64,000 nt of DNA from Macrothele yani (GCA_039090855.1 CM077011.1:31339001-31403000); one strand, 5' to 3'. Shown: positions 1 to 12,049, counted from the stretch's first letter. Notes: generated by a model not told the origin, from the sequence alone. A program made the numbers and translations.

Positions 1-109
1 GTGGCATAACTAATCAGATTCATGTATGTACAGTATGTGTGTCTAGAGGGAGTGGCTGTGTATTGCACGAATTCTCTTCTGTAGCCGGCATTAAAGTCTA
101 AGAATTTGT

Positions 110-286
110 AGCGCAGTGGTCTAAGCGTTGACGTATGACCATTGATACAGGTTCGAATCCCGGTGAGGCATGGATGTTGTGTTTGTTTCTTGGCACCGGC
201 TCTATCCTCTAAATTAGGGACGGACGACTGCTTATAGCCCACTGAGTTGCTCACGCTGGTCGTTCAACTTCAATCCAAGAAAGAAA
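110..286 (+). mobile_element. tRNA-derived SINE (family 1), copy 1
   Basis: The tRNA-like head has an A-box-like start (tagcgcagtggtctaagcg) and a B box (ggttcgaatcc). A unique body follows, ending in the family tail 'gttgctcacgctggtcgtt' and an A-rich stretch. It is flanked by a perfect 17-bp target duplication at 93-109 and 287-303 (aaagtctaagaatttgt), so both insertion boundaries are certain. It is a non-autonomous, Pol III-type retroposon that would need a LINE reverse transcriptase in trans. This copy has a shortened body compared with the copies at 12.0, 22.5 and 25.3 kb. Confidence 0.9.
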
Positions 287-717
287 AAAGTCTAAGAATT
301 TGTTCTTTCACTATTTCTTTAAAAAAAAATTACTATCAAGCTTGCCCCACCAAAATATAATGCTCGCCCACCCGTCGCGCATTCTGATTTCGAAATCTAG
401 CCACGTTCCTGTCAGACATGGACGTTGGACAGATAGTTTTCACAGGCTTGAATTACATGGAATCCTAGACTTGGGAAAGAAAGTGAAGAACAGAATTCAG
501 TGTAAGATAGTTCCTATATGCTGCTAACAGCCTTGAAGACTCGAATAGCAGCAGGGGTAATTAATATACCTTAGAGTTGCTTATGAGTGTCGTCAATCAA
601 GGCCGGATTAAGGAGATCTATAGGGGCTACAGCCATAAGGCCCACCATTATAAAGGACCTAGGAGGCATGCCTGGGCAAATAAGAAGGAGAGAGAGGTTT
701 ATAAAATAGTTTTACTT

Positions 718-957
718 TTTTTGATTGAGGGTTCAACGACCACCGTGAGCAACTAAGTGGGCTATATACTGTCAGTCGGCTGACCCTAATTTAAGGTCAC
801 CGGTTCCAGGAAAGGGAGAGAGCCAGTGCCATAAGACAAACACAACATCCATGCCTAACCGGGATTCGAACCCGAACCCATCTTAGACGAATGGTCAGAA
901 GCCAGAAGCCTAGCCCCCTCCCCCGGCTTAGACAAGTGCGTCACCGGGGCGGCCTCT
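718..957 (-). mobile_element. tRNA-derived SINE (family 1), inside hAT
   Basis: A reverse-strand copy. It begins with the T-rich complement of the A tail, continues through the family body (complement of ggtgaccctaaattaggg), and ends with a degenerate tRNA-like head (gggattcgaaccc is the B-box complement). The head carries a roughly 30-bp internal expansion (ccccctcccccggctt) not seen in other copies. It is nested in the hAT element at 598-1765, so it is younger than that element. Confidence 0.85.
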
Positions 958-1039
958 TATGATTTCCATTTGGTCAGAAAGAAAGGCTGACAAACGAATA
1001 GATTTCATGGTAATGACTCACCAGAGGTAAAGGTTACAT

Positions 1040-1264
1040 GGCCGCCCCTGTTGCGCAGTGGTCTAAGCGATGGTTTCTGATCATTCGCCCGAGATGGGTT
1101 CGAATCCCGGTGAGGCATGTATGTTGTGTTCGTCTTACGGCACTGGCCCTCTCCCTTTCCTGCAACCCTTGGCCCTAAATTAGGGACGGGCGACTGCTTG
1201 TAGCCTACTGAGTTGCTCACGATGGTCGTTAAACCTCCGATCAAAAAAAGAAAAAAGAAAAAAA
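1040..1264 (+). mobile_element. tRNA-derived SINE (family 1), inside hAT
   Basis: A forward copy with A-box-like gttgcgcagtggtctaagcg, B box ggttcgaatcc, the family body and a 3' tail of A runs broken by G. It lies in the same hAT host element as the reverse copy at 718-957, so the two SINEs face each other about 80 bp apart and could pair as an inverted repeat in a transcript. Confidence 0.87.
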
Positions 1265-1655
1265 GAGAGGTTTCTTGTTGCTGTGTTCAGCGGGGTCTGC
1301 CAGACAGTTTCAGCTTTTTCACTACCATCCACCCATACCATCCAATTTGCACTCCGAACTGTTAATTGTCAAAGTCTCTTGTGGACTTCGACCATTAGCA
1401 TTGCATAATAAAAAAAAAGATGCACTAAGAAAAAATATACAATGTTAAATCATTAGAAAATCTAAGATGAAATCTAGGAATCTTAAGTTTTTAACTCATG
1501 TTCTTATGAGAACATTGGAAAATACAGTGACTTATTATGAAATTTTTCAGATAATTCATTAGTTTGAGGAATGAACTACGTATTAATCATTACGAGCATA
1601 TTGCCACAGTTTCGTGTTTTAACGGACTTCATAATGATTCCCAGACATAATTCTC

Positions 1656-1749
1656 TAGGGGCCCACTCAAATATCTTAGACTAGGGGTCCACTCAAATGT
1701 CTTAGTATAGGAGCCCACTCAAGTATCTTAGCTTAGGGGCCCACTAAGG
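1656..1749. repeat. 26-bp tandem repeat in the hAT right arm
   Basis: Three and a half units of a 26-bp monomer starting taggggcccactcaa begin at 1656, 1682, 1708 and 1734, with about 10-15% divergence. The array is just inside the right terminus of the hAT element. Subterminal short repeats are common in hAT elements and can be transposase-binding sites; that role here is inference. Confidence 0.8.
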
Positions 1750-2100
1750 ACTTAATCCGGCCCTGTCGTCAATCCGCTTAAAAACAGAAATATTGCAAAA
1801 AAAAAAAAAAACAAAGAAAAAACGGTTTTAGCATTTATGACAAAATTATTTACGATATCTTTTTCGGAATTTAATTTCCTAAAATGTTGCATATGAAACA
1901 CAATTTGCTGTTTTAGTAAATAACATTTTGCTACAATGTACGTTAACTTCAACAGCGCACGCAAAAGAACAAATTCTGCGTGTGTTCCGTTACGCTAGCG
2001 ACATCTGACGGAATCTGAAGAAACTTTTGGTTACCAATGCCCAGTAACATAGAGTACCGAAGCAGCATGATTAACACTTCAAAACAAGAAACTTAAGTTT

Positions 2101-2103
<3 letters not shown>

Positions 2104-2131
<28 letters not shown>
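2104..2131. repeat. (AT)n microsatellite
   Basis: Uninterrupted AT dinucleotide run. The surrounding 1774-2757 shows no gene or recognisable element. Confidence 0.95.
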
Positions 2132-2134
<3 letters not shown>

Positions 2135-2757
2135 AAAGTAGGTACTGTGTATTTTATTATATTGACAAATAAATTACCAAGAGAAATACGGTTATTTAAT
2201 TGTGTTAGTTAAATTAACACCTACGCACTAATATTCATTTTTTGAATAGAAATACTTGACCTTTAAAGCTGTTGCAGTTGCGGCGACGCGTTCACGCTTG
2301 CACGCACACACACGTACAAACTTATATGAACACACTCTTCACGCTGTGTGTGTGTCTGTGGTATTTCTAATTGTTGTCGAAAATGAAAAACAAAAATACT
2401 CTAACTTTTCAATTTTGACATAACTCTCTCTCTTACTCGTTAGCTTTCAGTATGGTCTTACTGGGAATATTGTTTACTCAGTCCCAAAGAGTTCTAAACT
2501 CTGTTAATGTGCGTCACAAGAATTATCAATAATTTTAGTGCGTGCAGCAAGTATTCTGATTGATTTCATGACATTGGAGGTTAACCTCCTGTCTGCCCCC
2601 TTATATTGGTGTCCATGAACTTAGCACCAACAATGTGATATTTATAAAATTTATTTAGTGGTTATAATTTGATGATATGGAAGTACAAAGACCTGATAAT
2701 TTTAATTCATCTGATGTAAATTTTGACAAAATACCAGAAAACACAATCCAAGAGCTA

Positions 2758-3600
2758 TATCATCATCATCATCATCATCAACCATTATCAATCTACTACT
2801 GGATGAAGGTTTCCCCAAGTTTCTTCTATAAGTGTCTGTCTTAAGACTTTCTCCTCCATATCACTCCGGCATGCTTTCGAATTTCATCCATCCATTTCCC
2901 ATGGGGTCGTGTTCTGGGTCTTTTTCTGTCCCTCGTAATCAAATCTAAAATATCGGTTGTCCATCGGTGGTCCGTTCTTCTGGCAACGTGTCCAGCCCAT
3001 TGCCATTTCAGTGATTTTACTCGGGTCGTAATGTCGTCCACTCCTGTCATTTTCTTTATCCAAAAGTTCCTCTTCTCATCTTTTCTGGTTACACCAAGCA
3101 TGCATCTCTCCATGCTTCTTTGAGTTGTCTGCAGTCTTTGCATGTCTTTTTTAGTTAAGGTCCCTGTTCCATACATACGCTCTGGCAGGATGCATTGATT
3201 GAACACTTCTCTTTTAAGGCATAATGGCATACTGCTCGTAAAAATTGTACTGTTTCTTCCAAAACCTCTCCATCTAAGTTTTATACGCCAATTAATTTCT
3301 TCTGCAATTTAACCCTCAATTGATATCTGCTGCCCAAGTTATATGTAGGTATCGGTTGTCTCAAGCTTTTCTCCATCAATCGATAAATTTTTGTTTCTTG
3401 TAAAAGCCATTGTACATCACTTTTGTCTTCTGAAAGTTCATTTTTAATCCCACATCTTTACAGCAGCATGTTCTTGGATCATACTGTATGGAACTCTGAA
3501 GGGGAAGTTGCAAAAATGACTACGTCATCGGCAAAACGAAGGTGAGTTAAATAATCTTTATTAATATTTATCCCTTTGTTTTCCCAGTTCAATGATTGAA
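2758..3600 (-). pseudogene. RTE-type LINE fragment, 3' end
   Basis: On the reverse strand, 3230-2841 encodes the C-terminal tail of an RTE-like endonuclease/reverse transcriptase, with blocks such as RVKSLKWQWAGHVARRTD and DRKRPRTRPHGKWMDEIRK. Upstream, 3231-3600 continues in other frames with the complement of the FADD-motif region (gactacgtcatcggcaaaac). The 3' end is a (CAT)n tract at 2761-2780 on the plus strand, the usual simple-repeat tail of this LINE. It matches the fuller copy at 56212-58468. It is 5'-truncated near 3600 and frameshifted, so inactive. Confidence 0.85.
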
Positions 3601-3689
3601 TAGCTACATACGTAAAATAAATCAAAATTGAAAGGCGCGATCTTCATCATTTCTCTATACACTGAGTGTATTTTTTCAAATACACTGAG

Positions 3690-3990
3690 TGATTACTGAA
3701 TTATGACCACCTACCTAATAAATACTTCGCAGGTCCTCCTTTTTGCCCTCAGTATCCGACGAGGCATCGATTCAATAATATGCTGGAAGCAGTTGAGAGG
3801 TATGGGCAAACAAGCTGTATGTAATGCCGCCTTCAATGCATGTATAGCATTGATTGGCGTATTCATACACCTGATATGCCGTTCCATAGTGTCCAATAAG
3901 TGCTCTATGGAATTGAAATCAGAAGAGTTCGGAGCCAATCGATATTCCGTGATCGTATTTTTTTCTTTTTTTATCACGGTGTTCCCCTTG
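3690..3990 (-). pseudogene. Tc1-like transposase fragment, C-terminus
   Basis: Reverse-strand 3977-3711 reads as the end of a Tc1/mariner-superfamily transposase. APNSSDFNSIEHLLDTMERH corresponds to the family block around the third catalytic acidic residue, whose E is retained, and CFQHIIESMPRR matches the C-terminal block. The outer sequence attatgaccacctacct also occurs at the end of the Tc1 remnant at 23.64 kb, so the two are probably related. The N-terminal two thirds is missing. Confidence 0.75.
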
Positions 3991-5148
3991 TCCTACATTG
4001 TTGTTAAATACCATTTAGTTACTTAAATGTTTGCATTTCAGACTGAAAATGAAGGAGGAAATTTTTCGTACACGGAAGTTGACATAGTACCGATTTCTCC
4101 TTGTATTCATTTTTTTTTCTCGAGGTGATCACTCTGACCAGTATTGTTAAATATAATTTTATTCCATAAATCTTTGCAGTGGCTGACTGGCGTTCCACAA
4201 ACGGCTTTGGAAGGTATTTTGAGCGGCCGTTTGGGAAAAATCATCAAGGTAACGCATCCCTGAAAAATAACGGTACATTCGCATCACCGTTTACTGTATA
4301 AACATCTTTTCAACACAAGTCAGCGAATCATTGCAGGTTTTTATTTTTTCTGTATTGAGGCAACAATTAGCAGCATTTACCCATCTTTCCGGACCGCAGA
4401 TTCCAAGCAAAATTTAAAGTAAGAACAAAAACCGTTGCTGAGAAGCAATAGATAACGTACGTTTTCTGAGAGAGACTGTCAAAGACTTGATCCCATTCTT
4501 ACTAATTTTATGGATTCCATTCTTGCGAATTCTATTTCGATAAATGAATTCAGAATTTGTTATAGAATCTTCGCTTTTAGTGAGAACGGAAATGAACTGT
4601 GCCGGCAATAAATGTTTTTTTTTTTTTCGAGACTTACCTATCATTAACAAAATCCTCACGAAAAAATAATTTTAATAAACTGAAAATATCCAGAATTCCA
4701 AGGATTTCAGTGCAGATTTTTAAAGTGAGGGAAAATGAAAGAATTGAGAACATAATTTTTATTTCACTACTTTTAAATGGAAAAAGTATTTTCGCTGTAC
4801 CTGAAACAGACTTTCCAGAACTACAATTCAAAAACTCGTGTAACCGAAGACCCAAAGTGTAGTAAATCTGATGCACATATCGTTAAAACACGCACACACA
4901 TACACACATATAAAGCAGCAACCCCAAAATTTTGCACCTAAATACATTAACGCACACAATGAATTTCAAGTTTCTGTCCCAGAATATTGATAGCATCTTC
5001 GATTAGGTCGTATTGATTATTTAGCTGCAACTAGTAAAAGCGGGCTGAGGAGGTACAGAATATCAGCTCCAAAGGACAGGGAAAAGGTAAAGAGATGTAT
5101 AAAAACAGCTTTTGGCTCAAAAGAACATTTGCTATATATATATATACA
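3991..5148. other. No identifiable gene or element
   Basis: AT-rich sequence with only short chance open frames. I see no intact repeat boundary, RNA gene or protein motif. Confidence 0.6.
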
Positions 5149-6868
5149 ACCACCGTTCCATAAAATCACACAAAATGAAGAAGCATAGGCAAAGCAAAAT
5201 GTTATTTATTCTTTCTCAAAGTTTCTTCTCTCAGATGATATGCAACAATCTCATCGTTCAGTCCACTTCTCAAAGCATGTGGCAAAGGCATTTTTCGAAA
5301 GCTGCTTTAGCGACCCCTGTACAGCTTCAATAACTTCAGCATCTGTGTTGAATGTTGCGCCACGGAACTTCGTCTTCATTGACGGAAACAACCAAAAAAT
5401 CGCACGGAGTGAGGTCAGGACTTTAGGCAGGCTGTGACATGATTTCAATACTGCATTTCGTAAGAAACTGTTGAACACAAGTAGCCACATGTAGGCGAGC
5501 GTTATTATGGTATAGGGTCCACTTATCTATCAGTTCCGGTCGATTAATCGATATGTGTCGTCTCAGACGCTTCAAGACTAAAACGAATACTCAGCGTTTG
5601 TGGAGGAACAGCATGCTGGTCGACTATATATCTTTATGATCAAAGAAAATTATCATCATCACCTTCCCAGCAGATTAAGTTTGGCGGGTTTTTTCGGAGG
5701 AGACGGGGCTGTGTTTTTCCAGACACTCGTTGCGCAATTCGTGAGGGGGTCAAAATAGTGGATCCATTGTGACGTATATTCTAAATTTACTTTTCTTTTT
5801 AGTTTCTTTCCCTGTGTAAATCTTGAGTTCATTCTGTTATTCTTCACTCTTGACGTAATATCTTTTCTCTCAAACGAATACGTTTGGCAACACAATTGAG
5901 GTTGAATGCACGTGACGTATGCCTGAGATTGATAAGAACAAGAGATAAAAGCGACGACTAAATTGTTGCTTGGCGAGCGTTGGGTTGTAAACTGATTATT
6001 GAAAGGAGCGTTGTGAAAAGAGCGTTGTGTTAAGAGTTGTGTGGTGTGTGGAAAGTTTGGTGTAATATGCTATGCTACGATGTGTTTACTACATCCTGAA
6101 TAAAGCATCTTTTCCGTAAGTTTGACTTCTGTTGTTTACATGTTTCGTCTGGCCGTTAAGGTTTCTTTCATTTAGGAACTATTTGTTAGTATGTTGATGT
6201 TTTAAATTAACGTAGAAGTAAGACAAGACTTCTACGTCACACCATGTTTCATCGGCAGTTATTGCTGTTTAGAAAGTTTGGATCTTTGAATCCTTTGTAA
6301 TCATTTGTTTCCACTCATGACACTCCTCAACTCTGCCTAACAACTGTTCTCTCGTCAGATGATGAGGTACCCATCTGGAACACACACGATGCAGCAGTAA
6401 TTTGTCGAGTAGAATGCGAAATACCGGTGCTTTTGAAATATTAGTGGACACTTCCATGCCTTCACACGTCATTCGTCGATCTTCTTGCAGGATTGCTCAA
6501 ACAGTGTTAACAATACGCCCCGTAACAACAATTTCAGGTCGACCAAGCCTAAGAGCGAGTTCTGACGAAAAACGCCGTTTTTGTGAAATCATGGTGCCGT
6601 CTAAAAATCTTTGACTCACCCAAACATTTATCTTTGTAAGCTCTTTTCATTAAATCAACTGTTTCTGGAGCGGTTCACACAAACAATAGCAAAATTTTAT
6701 CGCACAAATCATTTCACTTCTTAACTCTGAATCACCTACCTCCGTAGCTGCATGGCGAAATGCAGACGTACCTTAAACAACTGCGCAAAAACAAAACCAG
6801 AATCGTTTGCCACGGCTAATAGCTGTTGCTATAGATACTTCCTTAATTCAGTTAGTCGTCTGCGTGGT
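5149..6868 (-). pseudogene. Mariner copy split by a solo LTR
   Basis: The element lies on the reverse strand and is related to the copy at 36552-37761. Its 3' end at 5149 (caaccaccgttccata) matches that copy's terminal repeat. Reverse frames encode the C-terminal stretch ending FATCFEKWTER, the block around WIHYFDPLTNCATSVW, and an N-terminal block with LLHRVCSRWVPHHLTREQLL. A solo LTR at 5768-6241 interrupts the codons just after the first catalytic region. The 5' terminal repeat is missing near 6868. Frameshifts and the insertion make it dead. Confidence 0.85.
5768..6241 (+). mobile_element. Solo LTR of an LTR retrotransposon
   Basis: A 474-bp block begins TGTGACGTA and ends TACGTCACA, the TG...CA form of an LTR with a 9-bp terminal inverted repeat. 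It is flanked by the 4-bp duplication CCAT (5764-5767 and 6242-6245). Removing it together with one CCAT restores the mariner reading, which proves it is an insertion. A polyadenylation-type AATAAA at about 6100 and an ataaaa box near 5948 suggest plus-strand sense. Its first nine bases equal the start of the tRNA-bearing TRIM LTRs, but the rest is unrelated. Confidence 0.8.
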
Positions 6869-8899
6869 TATTTCCCCCCGGAGACTCAGTCCGCGCATCA
6901 ATCTCTGTGCTTCAGCTTGAAACTACAGGCAAGAATTTCCGACAACGGAGGTTGGACGGAAATTCTTGGACTGTCTTTCTCGCTCTTTTTCAACCCTTTA
7001 AATGGCCGAAATTTCTGAACCAAATAGTGCCCAAACTTTTCTAAGCTTCCCAAACAGAAGTTGTTCACATAACGACTTGATTCTACGAAAGCTACGAAAA
7101 AGCAATACATTTCTCCCGCCCACTTCAGCAGTACCGAACATAAACCTGCCTCTAGTGATATGATCTGGCTTCTATAGTCCTCTGTTATCTGCTTCATGAC
7201 CCTAGACATGATCGTAAAGGGCCTGTTTCCCTGATAAGGACAACGTGCTACTCGGTAGAAACAAGTGCCTCAAACATCTTCTCCCTTTCTTTTCTTAGGT
7301 TTGTCGACATTCTTGTAGACCATTTTAGCAGATAATAAGTTAGAATGGATTAGTGTCAATCATCCTCCTAAATGACCACTTCGATAGGCTAAGGAGAAAG
7401 CATCGCTCTCAGACGAACAAGTTCGCTTTTTCCAGACGCGTTCGACACACTGTTTAGGCAGCGAACATATTCGTTCGAGCTGATTGCAGCCAATTTTGCC
7501 AACCCCGAGTCGTTCCAGCCGGTTAAAGGGTTAATTTCTACCAAATTCTTCCTTTTTCGCGCCCAGTTGTTCTGTTGCCCAGTGACCGCCTCGTACATTA
7601 TTTTGTGGCAGTACGATATCCGTCACAGCCTGATCAGGAACTTTCTGGTATGGGGCTCCCAACTATGTTGACTCGCACTTTCAATCTGGTACCCCCCAAA
7701 CACACACTTGAGTGTCACGCCAGGGTGGAAGTGTGACCACCTGGATCCCGACTTTGGCCACAGACAGTCGTCACTCTTGAGCGACACTTCTGTGGAACAC
7801 GACTCATTTCCGTATCTTTTAACGAGTGAAAATGCCTTATTTCTGATTACGAAAACGTAAAGTTTTATCTATAACTATTTTGATAAAAGAAAAGCTGAAG
7901 AAAGATGGAAAAAAGCTCAGAACTGCAGTTCTGTTCCTTTCAAGGTCAATATTTCAGGCATGCGTTGAAGAGCTTAACTCCACGCCACACTTCTCCTCGG
8001 AACACCAAAATCCCCCAATCACTGGCGTGATATTCAAGAGAGATACTCAAGAGTGAGTGCCTGTGGACACCTTAATGTAACTTCGTTTCTGATACGCAGC
8101 AGAAAAGTCCCACGGAACATAGGTATAGTAATTGCGTCTGAACCTTCCCAGTGGGTGTAAACTCTGGGAGAAATTGCTAGGTGGCATTCTCGAATCCCTG
8201 ATATGTGCACGCCACATCTTCTCTTCGCTGAATGGAGTGATTAGATGACAATATCAAGCGAAGTACTCTCATCTGGATGGCAAAAATGTCTAAAGGCTAG
8301 TGGAGTAACGGATGTGAACTCACCACAGCTGCACTGAATGAACGAGGAAAATGATAGCAACATGAGTACTCGCATCTGGGTAAAAAATTTTTTTGAAGTC
8401 TATCAGAGCCACGTATGTGAACGCTGTAAAAAAGTGGTGTGAATTAACAGAAAATTCCTGAAAATAATGAAGTAGTTGGTAGGTGTCCGTCTTTTAACGA
8501 AATTTCCGTTTTTAAAAGTTTCCGTTTCATTTCAGTATTTTGATAGAATTTCCTTAGTCAGTAATTCTGTTTATTTCACAAAAGTCTGTTTAGGGGTTTT
8601 CCGTATTTACACAGAAATTTTGGAATATTTTCGATTATGGCTTTTTCAGTTCTTTTACGAATCCTTTCTTTCTGGTGGATTTCGAATCAGGGACCTTTTC
8701 TACGGCAGCCGCGCATGTTACTGTTAACCAGAAACACACGTAACGTACAGTCACGTATAAGGCAAAACTCTAATCGCGCCTTGATTAAATGTTTTTTGCT
8801 ATTAATGTGGGGGAATTAGTCATTTTATTTTCTAATGGAGCTTATTATTTTTTTGAATAGGTATGTAACAATTTTTTTTTAGGAAGACTGTTTACAAAT
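6869..8899. other. Unclassified intergenic sequence
   Basis: No protein homology recognised. Two inexact inverted segments (acttgagtgtcacgccag near 7705 and ctggcgtgatattcaag near 8024) could be ends of an old MITE of about 330 bp. A diverged direct duplication lies at 8250-8320 versus 8350-8430. Both are weak. Confidence 0.4.
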
Positions 8900-9249
8900 G
8901 ATGTGGGGTGATGACGCATAAAATGCAGTGAAATTACTCTTAGTAAGACATGATTAAAATAGTTGTAGCTTGATTATTTATTACCATAATAATATCTATC
9001 AAACATAAACAAATAAAAAAGGAATACAGCGACGACTCTGGAACACAACCTTTCGCTGTGAAGACAACAGCATGTCTCTTTATATACTTTAGCCGTTACA
9101 GCACGCACGTTTGAAAGTCTTGTCACGAGAACAATGCGTGACAGTATACATATATAACTCACTTGACTTGAATTACATTATACAAGAACAAATGAATGAA
9201 TTACGTCATTACATGAGAATCAAAAGCAAATAGGGACTAATTTCCAACA
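8900..9249 (-). mobile_element. Probable 3' LTR of the copia element
   Basis: On the reverse strand the LTR would start TGTTGGAAATTAGTCCC (9249 downwards), a start typical of Ty1/copia LTRs. It is immediately preceded by a purine tract, GAGGGGGA, the complement of 9251-9258. Inside is a TATA-box-like TATATAAAG (complement near 9080). The 3' boundary is not determined, because no second LTR exists in the window for comparison; 8900 is an estimate. Confidence 0.6.
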
Positions 9250-9250
9250 A

Positions 9251-9258
9251 TCCCCCTC
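9251..9258 (-). promoter_or_regulatory. Copia polypurine tract
   Basis: Plus-strand tccccctc gives GAGGGGGA on the sense strand, directly next to the TGTTGG LTR start. This is where plus-strand DNA synthesis of the copia element would be primed. Confidence 0.65.
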
Positions 9259-9352
9259 ACAATACTTATTTTGTTTTTATACAAACATTTGTGAGTTTCC
9301 CAATTCATAAACACAACTCAGTACTAGTAAATCCTCATACTTACATGCTAAA

Positions 9353-11330
9353 TTAAATAACTGTGAGTCTCAATAACTCGCAGCAGCTATTATGCTTATT
9401 AGCATTTAGTCGAGGTGTCAAAATATTCGCAGTCATGTCCTTAGAACTTAGATATTTTACATCAATTTTACCTGTTTCATATATTTCTCGAACGAAATGA
9501 TGACGGATGTCAATATGTTTGGTCCTTGAGTGATAGACAGGGTTGTGCATTAGCTTCTGTGCTGATTGGTTATCACAATATATATTTGTCGGTGATGTCA
9601 TGGGCTGTAAAGAAAGTTCACTAAGGAAGTTTCTTAAATATACAGTTTCTTCAGCAGCTTCAGAGAGTGCCATATATTCCGCTTCGGTGGTTGATAAAGC
9701 AACAGTTCTTTGTTTCTTAGATTCCCAACTCATTGCTCCTCCGGAAAATTTTAATACATATCCGGTGTACGATTTTCTATCGTTGACATCAGAAGCGCAG
9801 TCTGCATCTCCAAAAGCCATCAACGGCTTTTTTGCACGGTTAAATACAAGCCCCAGGTTTTGTGTACCTTTCAGGTATCTCTATATTCTTTTTACCGCTA
9901 TCCAGTGAGCTTTACCTGGATTGTCGTTAAATTGGCTGAAAAAATTCACAGCATGCGTGATGTCAGGTCTAGTGTTGCTACAGTACATGAGCGAACCAAT
10001 GAGTGAACGATACGGAATATCTTTCATTTCTGATTTTTCTTCTTCTGTTTTAGGGCTCATTTCTTTAGTTAGCTTGGCGCTAATATCCATAAGGGTTGTT
10101 ACAGATTTATCATCCTGCATCTTGAATTTATGTAGGATATCCTGTATAAACTTCTTTTGCGACATTGTTATGCCGTTTGCATTTTGAGCAAACTTAATGC
10201 CCAAAGAATAATGGAAGGGTCCCGAGTCCTTCATTTTGAATGGACTGGCTAAATTATCCCGTATGGTTTTGTAACTTTCTTTGCTGTTTGCAAATACCAT
10301 TAAGTCATCAACAACAACAACAACAATGACTTCATCAGTACGATCTTTCATGTGGTAAGCACATTTATCTGAATTAAGTGATTTGAAACCCCAAGAGATT
10401 TCAGTTTTTCATCCAGTTTCTTGTACCATTGCCTGTCGGATTATTTAAGGCCATGGATTGATCTTTTTAATCGGTAAACTTGATCTTTATTGGATTTATT
10501 TTGGAAACCTTCATCCAAGTTTCCGTTTACATATGCCATTACAAAATCTAGCTGGTAAGCTGTTACGCCATTTTTAATAGCATGAGCGATTACAGCTCGA
10601 ATCGAACTTAATCTGGCATCTGTTGATAAATTTTCTTCGTAATCAATTCCCGGTGTTTGAGAGCACCCTTTTTCAACCAGTCTAGTATTGAAAAATTAAA
10701 AAAATTTCAATACTACCATCTTGATTGAATTTCGTCTTAACCCATCTGCAACCAATAACTCTTTTGTGTTTTGGTCGTGGTACCAATTCGCATGCTTTCT
10801 CCTCGACGAGAGCATCATATTCGCTTTGCATAGCGGACTTCCAGTCTTTATTTTGCATGTCATTTAAGGCTTCATAGAGATTAGGATTAGTTTCGACGTC
10901 ATTTACAAATTCAGTTGTTTCAGTAATATCAGCGGGAAATGTTTGATAATGTTTTATAGGTCTGCCAGGTTTCCCAGTACGAACTTTTCTAGGACGGCCA
11001 ACAGTTCTCATTTTCGTTACTGGGTGACTTTTGCTTGTAAACAATGGTGAATTTTCTTCTCTTGAGGAATCTGGCATGACTTCCTCTGACGTAAGTACAT
11101 GTGACGTATCTAGCTCTGACGTCATGTCTTTTTTTATCATTTCTTCTGTCGTAACTTCTGTTTCACCCTCGGCGTCCGGTGTGCTATTACCATGAGGTGA
11201 GGATGTCGTGTCACTCATTCCGGTAGTTCGAATAGACGTTTCGGATGACGTGAGGAGTTCGAATTCATAACTATATGGAAGGTTATCTTCAAATTCATCA
11301 ATAAAACCGACGTAGCCGAAAATCTATGCG
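9353..11330 (-). pseudogene. Ty1/copia pol, 5'-truncated and frameshifted
   Basis: Reverse strand. From 11330 down: the end of the integrase region and a linker, then the RT start (KDWKSAMQSEYDALVEEKAC, then GCRWVKTKFN), then RT with the catalytic block VVDDLMVFANSKE (10351-9881). There the usual tyrosine before VDD is V. RNase H follows, with YCDNQSAQKLMHNPV and HSRTKHIDIRHHFVRE (9823-9353). This order (integrase, RT, RNase H) is diagnostic of copia rather than gypsy. Gag, protease, most of integrase and the 5' LTR are absent, and frames shift at about 10680, 10350 and 9880, so it is inactive. Confidence 0.92.
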
Positions 11331-11454
11331 TAACTTGAAAAAGTGACTGTACCCCAAAATACTCTTCGACATAAATGGAATCGAAAGGTACAATAATTTT
11401 TCCAGTCGGACGTTTGGAGGCAAATATATGGAGTAAATTGTATTTTGAATTCGA

Positions 11455-11660
11455 TATTATCTGCATTTACGCCCTCTTGCGGCGAAATTCTACATCGTAA
11501 AAAAAAAAAAAAAAAAAACGAAATGAAGGATCATCATTCGCATATTTCAAGCTTCCCAATGCAAAAAAGTATTTTTCAAATCGGACTAATAGTTGGAGAG
11601 ATATGGTGTAGACGGACGGACGGACGGGCATACAATCCGATAACATAAGCACGATCTTTT
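11455..11660. repeat. Single unit of the CTCF-like-core dispersed repeat
   Basis: Contains ttacgccctcttgcggcg at 11468-11484, a (A)20 run, then ttttcaaatcggacta and a gacggacggacggacggg tract. The same order of blocks (core, A-rich, 'ttcaaatcgga', 'gagagatat') occurs in the arrays at 18.4-19.7, 52.1-52.6 and 61.4-62.1 kb. Confidence 0.6.
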
Positions 11661-12049
11661 TTTTATCAAAGACGTGCTAAAAACAGACTCATGCGTCAAC
11701 CGGTATTCGAATTCTGATCGCTGAGGTGAGTAGCTAATAACTTTGCTTTTCATTCACAGTGTAATACCGATTCCGGTACGCAAGGAAGAATGCGGTTATT
11801 AATATCTTCTTTAAAAAGGAAAAGGTACAATATTCCTCACGCACTGGACTACTAAATAACATTAGCTCGCATATTTCAGACCCTCTCTGACACTACCGGT
11901 CCTCTTCATACGGAAAAAAAGTTGTGTGTATGACATTTAAATCAGAAAATATTTCAAAAATATCTGATGCCAGAGGAAATATGGAAATATACAGGTTATG
12001 CCATATAAAAGAGGCCCGAGTATAATGAACGGCAACAGTCAGGCAATGT

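Larger units (their letters stand above)
598..1765. mobile_element. Non-autonomous hAT element (MITE) with 8-bp TSD
   Basis: The termini are inverted repeats: caaggccggattaag at the left and cttaatccggccctg at the right. They are flanked by an exact 8-bp duplication, tcgtcaat, at 590-597 and 1766-1773. An 8-bp TSD with a CAGGGCCGG-type terminus is typical of hAT DNA transposons. No transposase remnant is visible. Two family-1 SINEs (718-957 and 1040-1264) have landed inside it, and a 26-bp tandem repeat sits near the right end. Confidence 0.85.

Noticed and set aside
1040..1110. tRNA genes in the SINE heads
   Set aside because: These are repeat heads with mutated stems, followed by a conserved SINE body and A tail.
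3703..4026. A 107-codon plus-strand frame with hydrophobic stretches
   Set aside because: Complement of the Tc1-like C-terminal fragment on the reverse strand.
5768..6241. DNA transposon with TIR TGTGACGTA
   Set aside because: The inverted repeat is only 9 bp with TG...CA ends, a 4-bp TSD and an internal AATAAA, which fits a solo LTR better; not fully excluded.
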